A DNA stretch of 64,000 bases. Source: Heliopora coerulea. Its lineage: Eukaryota; Cnidaria; Anthozoa; Scleralcyonacea; Helioporidae. The stretch covers positions 1,576,501 to 1,640,500 of the forward strand of contig JASJOG010000060.1 in assembly GCA_030142905.1 (NCBI GenBank), in the 5' to 3' direction. The notes beneath the pieces were generated by a model. That model ran no database searches and was not told the DNA's origin. It saw only the letters and a list, made by a program, of their open reading frames with translations. Made by a program: the position numbers and the translations under genes. This document shows, one piece after another, positions 60,641 to 64,000 of this stretch (position 1 is the first letter of the stretch; each line of letters begins with the position of its first letter).

Positions 60641-62750
60641 TGCAAGAAAGAATGAGGAACCAGAAAACTATTACATCCTTATTTGAACTGCTAGTTTGAT
60701 GGAATTTCTCTTCCCTGTTTAAATTCTCAAAATTTGGTTGCTTAAGTATGGTTTAGTTTTCAATTACCAGTAGTTTCAATGATTAACAAAGAAAGTAAAA
60801 ATAAATATCCATAAGTCATACTCATTTTCATTTCTTTTTTGTTTCATATTATGTACATACACCTTTTGTGTACTAAGAACAGATGAAATAGGTAAACCTC
60901 TGGACAGTGGACACCTCCAAACAATGGACATGTACCTTTAGTCCCACACTAACTCATTCCAAGCATATTAATCTACTTAATCTGATAAACATATGCCAAT
61001 AATTTGAACCTTTCAAGGTTAACTCCATAAAAACTGATAAAGTAATTAAAACATGAATCATCTTAACCCAATCTTGTTATTTTCAGGGTCAAAGTCCAAA
61101 AACTGATTAAGTAACACGTTCCAACCATATTAATAAAATTATCTTTTTAAAAAACCCAATGAACAAAGTACTTAACACACCCATCTCAAACATTTCAACC
61201 TGTAATCACTTAATCAGATTTCCATGCAGCTTAAGTCAAATCTTTTTTGCTCCATTAAAGCAAAAAAAAAAAAAACAAACTACTTATTACTCCAAGCATT
61301 TTTCAAATACACGTGTAACCCCAACAAAATCTGTTAATTTGTTTTATTATTATCCTCTTCCTCCTCCTCAAAGAAAAAATCATATAAATGTGCAACAAAT
61401 GTGAAAGATATCATACCCTCAAAACTCTCGATCCACAACAAAAATTCTGGAATTCTGCAGTGGTGTCACACACCTCGGCAACCTAGGTAGAGCACATTGC
61501 TACCTGGTGAATGGTGCATTGCCCAGCAACTGGTTTACTTTTTACAATAGAAAAGAAAGGGAAAACCTTGACAGAAGACCCCACCTTTTGATAACCCTTG
61601 AAAAAATCACCCAAGCTCAAGGTCACGTGACCTACATGGGTCAACATAATTTCAACAAACTGTTGCACAAAGGTATGGCATTGCTACATCAATCATGTCA
61701 ACATCCTCTTGCTTGTCTACCAGATCACTATTGCTTAGCCTTCCTCATTCATGCAACTCTTCAAACACAATGTCCAGAAATTTACAATGCTTCGATTAAA
61801 AAAAATCAATGTGACTGACCACCCGCCACAATCATTCCATAAGCAACATATAAAATAAGACTAATATGCTTATATATAAGTAGGCCAATCAAAAAACCCA
61901 ATTTCAAATGCAGAAAAATGAATGATGGAGTAACAAAGAAAACAAGAACCATAACTAAAAGTTACTACAAGATCTTGCATCAATCTATCCTCTTCCTCCT
62001 CATCCTCACGGACACCACCATGCTGATGCCCAAACTGCTCTGTGATGTGGGACATACAGAACACACCCATAAGTGTTGTTCAAAACAACCCAAAATATTT
62101 CAAGCCGCTCATCCAATCTTGATTTGATCACCATCCAAACTGGGGGTACAGGAAAGCTTACTGGTATACAATTGCAGCAACAATAAAATGGTTTGGCTGT
62201 CGAGACCATGTAATCTTCAAGAGGAAATTGAAACACACAGTAGTGTCATTGGACAAACTAAGTGCAACCTTCTGTCATCGAGGGCTATTCAAATTCAAAG
62301 GATCAAGAACACTAAAGTTCTTATTGGAAGGAGGGTCTTGCAAACATGGAAGAAAACCATGTAAGTAAAATATGTTGCTAATTTGCAATTTATATATTGA
62401 ACTATTATTGAACACCAACTATGAACATATTTATAGAATAGTTTTTGATGAATTAAGTAGACTAGCTTCACACAAAAATAATTGAATATTATGATTTATT
62501 TTTTACTAATATTTAATACATCACTTACTTTAACATGATCACTATTGTCAATGTGTCTATATATTTGTTTTGGTTTTGTCTTAAATTTGTCAACACACTG
62601 CACTTCAAGAATAATCTTTGAACTGGTTTACCAAAAAAGCCAATACTTATCAATGCAAAGAACTCTATAATCCAAATCAAAGGGTACAAGTTGGCTCATG
62701 TTAATCTTTTCTGGCAGCATCTTCTTTTCCTCCTTTGGCTACTCATCTAT
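60641..62750. other. No recognised gene
   Basis: About 2.1 kb. Sequence near 60,900-60,930 (GTGGACACC, ATGGACATGTACC) may be the Tigger right end. The frames at 61,159-61,404, 61,507-61,818 and 61,918-62,127 resemble nothing I know. Confidence 0.3.
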
Positions 62751-62754
62751 TTCC

Positions 62755-63830
62755 CTAAATAAAAAAAAGCAAATAAAATAAATTTTTTTGGTCACCTGGA
62801 ACAACTCTTAAAATTGATGTGGAATGTGAATGGTCCAAAAATTCACACACAAAACCCAAGACATCTTGAACATATCTCACAGGAAAACAAGTTTGACAAT
62901 AAAGTTTCAAAACTCCTTTATCCCACTGATAACAAACTAATTTCTGCTCTAAAAAAGTTACTTTCTGACAACAGTGCATGATTGAATAATACTGACTACT
63001 CCTCTTATAGCCTTGATTTACACTGTAAAAGCTTAACTTTTGTTTTAAATATTATCTCTTGTAGTCATCCAGATTAATTCTTCCAACTCCAGTATGTGGC
63101 ATTCAAACCAATTCTTGTTGGAAAATATTTAAGCATACTGTCCAAATACTTTGCAAATCTCCAAAATACTTTTCAGTTGGAAAAAATAAACTAAAATGTC
63201 ACTGACCATTGCCAAAGTACACACAGGTTTAAAGAGTTCTAGACATCTCATCATCATCATCATCATGTAATAAATGAGTTCTTTTATATCACTAATTTCT
63301 TTGTAAATATCATCAGATTTAATGTTGGGAAGGTAAAATTATGTTTTCCAACTGCAGCTTCAGCCATCTTCTCCTTTTCCTAACAGTACACGAAATCTTT
63401 TACCAAAAATCGGATTGTCTTTGTCAAGAACAAAACAACACTCTTTTCCACAGTCATCTTTGTTAATGCCTGTTGTATCACAACACACAGATACAAATAT
63501 TGATTTTCCTTTTTTCACAATTGTAACTACAACTTCTTCCTCATTGTAAATGGATTCATTGCACAGAAGATAAAGCTCATCAGCATCTAATATAATGGGT
63601 TTTTCTGGATCTATGGTCTGCTCTTTTATACCCACCATACAGGAAACACAACAAAAATGCAATACAATATTTATTTTACTATATTCCTGTAATCACAACA
63701 TCTACATGGTCTTGAAAAACAATAACAAATATCCACTTTAGGGAAACTTTCCATAAAAAAATCTGGTGAAAATTCTCCACAATGCTTATGTTTATAATTG
63801 TCAACACTACATCGATGACACATATAACCT
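62755..63830 (-). other. Unassigned Cys-rich reading region
   Basis: Three minus-strand pieces may form one gene. About 63,820-63,690 reads MCHRCSVDNYKHKHCGEFSP and CYCFSRPCRCCDYRN. The frame 63,662-63,360 (100 codons) has ADELYLLCNESIYNEEEVVV, SVCCDTTGINKDDCGKECCF and VLDKDNPIFGKRF. The frame 62,979-62,755 has CYQWDKGVLKLYCQTCFPVR. Cys pairs suggest zinc binding. It does not match a family I know. It could continue beyond the window or be exons of a host or transposon gene. Confidence 0.35.
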
Positions 63831-64000
63831 TCCCAAAGCAGAAGTGTTCCTTGACGAAAATGCTACTTAAATAAGACCAAGTAAGGGTAATAACACAGGC
63901 AGAATTAAACCTTCATATTGTCTACATTTTAATTTTCTACTACACTGATTCAAACGATGTATTGAGCACTTTTTAAAGTATTTATCCCTTCACACTTTTT

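Noticed and set aside
61507..61818. 103-codon plus frame as a gene
   Set aside because: No similarity I recognise and no splice or start context; chance is likely in this stretch.
63249..63266. ATC microsatellite as an element tail
   Set aside because: Short triplet run without an adjoining element body.

Overview
The window is animal (metazoan) nuclear DNA made almost entirely of nested and decayed mobile elements. No ordinary host housekeeping gene was recognised. AT-rich DNA, CR1-like and RTE-like LINEs, THAP-DDE, HARBI1, ZBED5-like hAT and Tigger transposases, SWIM-YqaJ and flap-nuclease-like multi-copy genes, and above all the lineage of the large viral element point to an aquatic invertebrate. 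A cnidarian is the best guess, but the sequence does not settle this.

Left flank (1-19.5 kb): a broken CR1/jockey-like LINE, a THAP-DDE transposase relic (minus), a ZBED5-like hAT relic, a Crypton-like recombinase tail, a second THAP-DDE relic split by a palindromic insertion with a 15-bp target duplication, a SWIM-YqaJ relic (minus), an array of about 240-bp tRNA-like repeats with inverted copies (14.7-16.7 kb), and a second LINE (minus).

Centre (19,526-36,828): an essentially full-length 17.3-kb Maverick/Polinton provirus with about 0.7-0.8 kb terminal inverted repeats and a 6-bp target duplication (GGTGTT/GGTATT). A leftward block carries protein-primed DNA polymerase B, a SAP+NUMOD1-like DNA-binding protein, several small membrane or coiled-coil proteins, a tail-fibre-like protein with six KKYVD repeats and a lectin-like head, and putative virion proteins. 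A rightward block carries the chromodomain integrase, a hydrophobic virion-type protein, the probable major capsid protein, the packaging ATPase and a further conserved protein. The copy is decaying: an in-frame stop and C-terminal frameshifts in polymerase, Asp-to-His at an integrase catalytic position, and frameshifts in the fibre, the 31.7-33.0 kb gene and the 35.8 kb gene. Three features inside it go beyond standard annotation: pairs of small GC-rich stem-loops scattered through genes and spacers of this AT-rich element, an identical TATAAATAAATG motif at several starts, and AT-rich hairpins at gene ends.

Right flank: 37,576-45,680 is an 8.1-kb Harbinger element (15-bp terminal repeat, TTA target duplication, MADF gene at the left, HARBI1-like transposase at the right), filled with later insertions. 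After it come a viral-type DNA polymerase B fragment, a flap-nuclease-like gene relic, an RTE-like LINE, a second, much older Polinton relic (about 52-56.2 kb, integrase and capsid), a 2.6-kb foldback element with about 1-kb arms, a Tigger transposase relic, and an unassigned Cys-rich reading region at the right edge.
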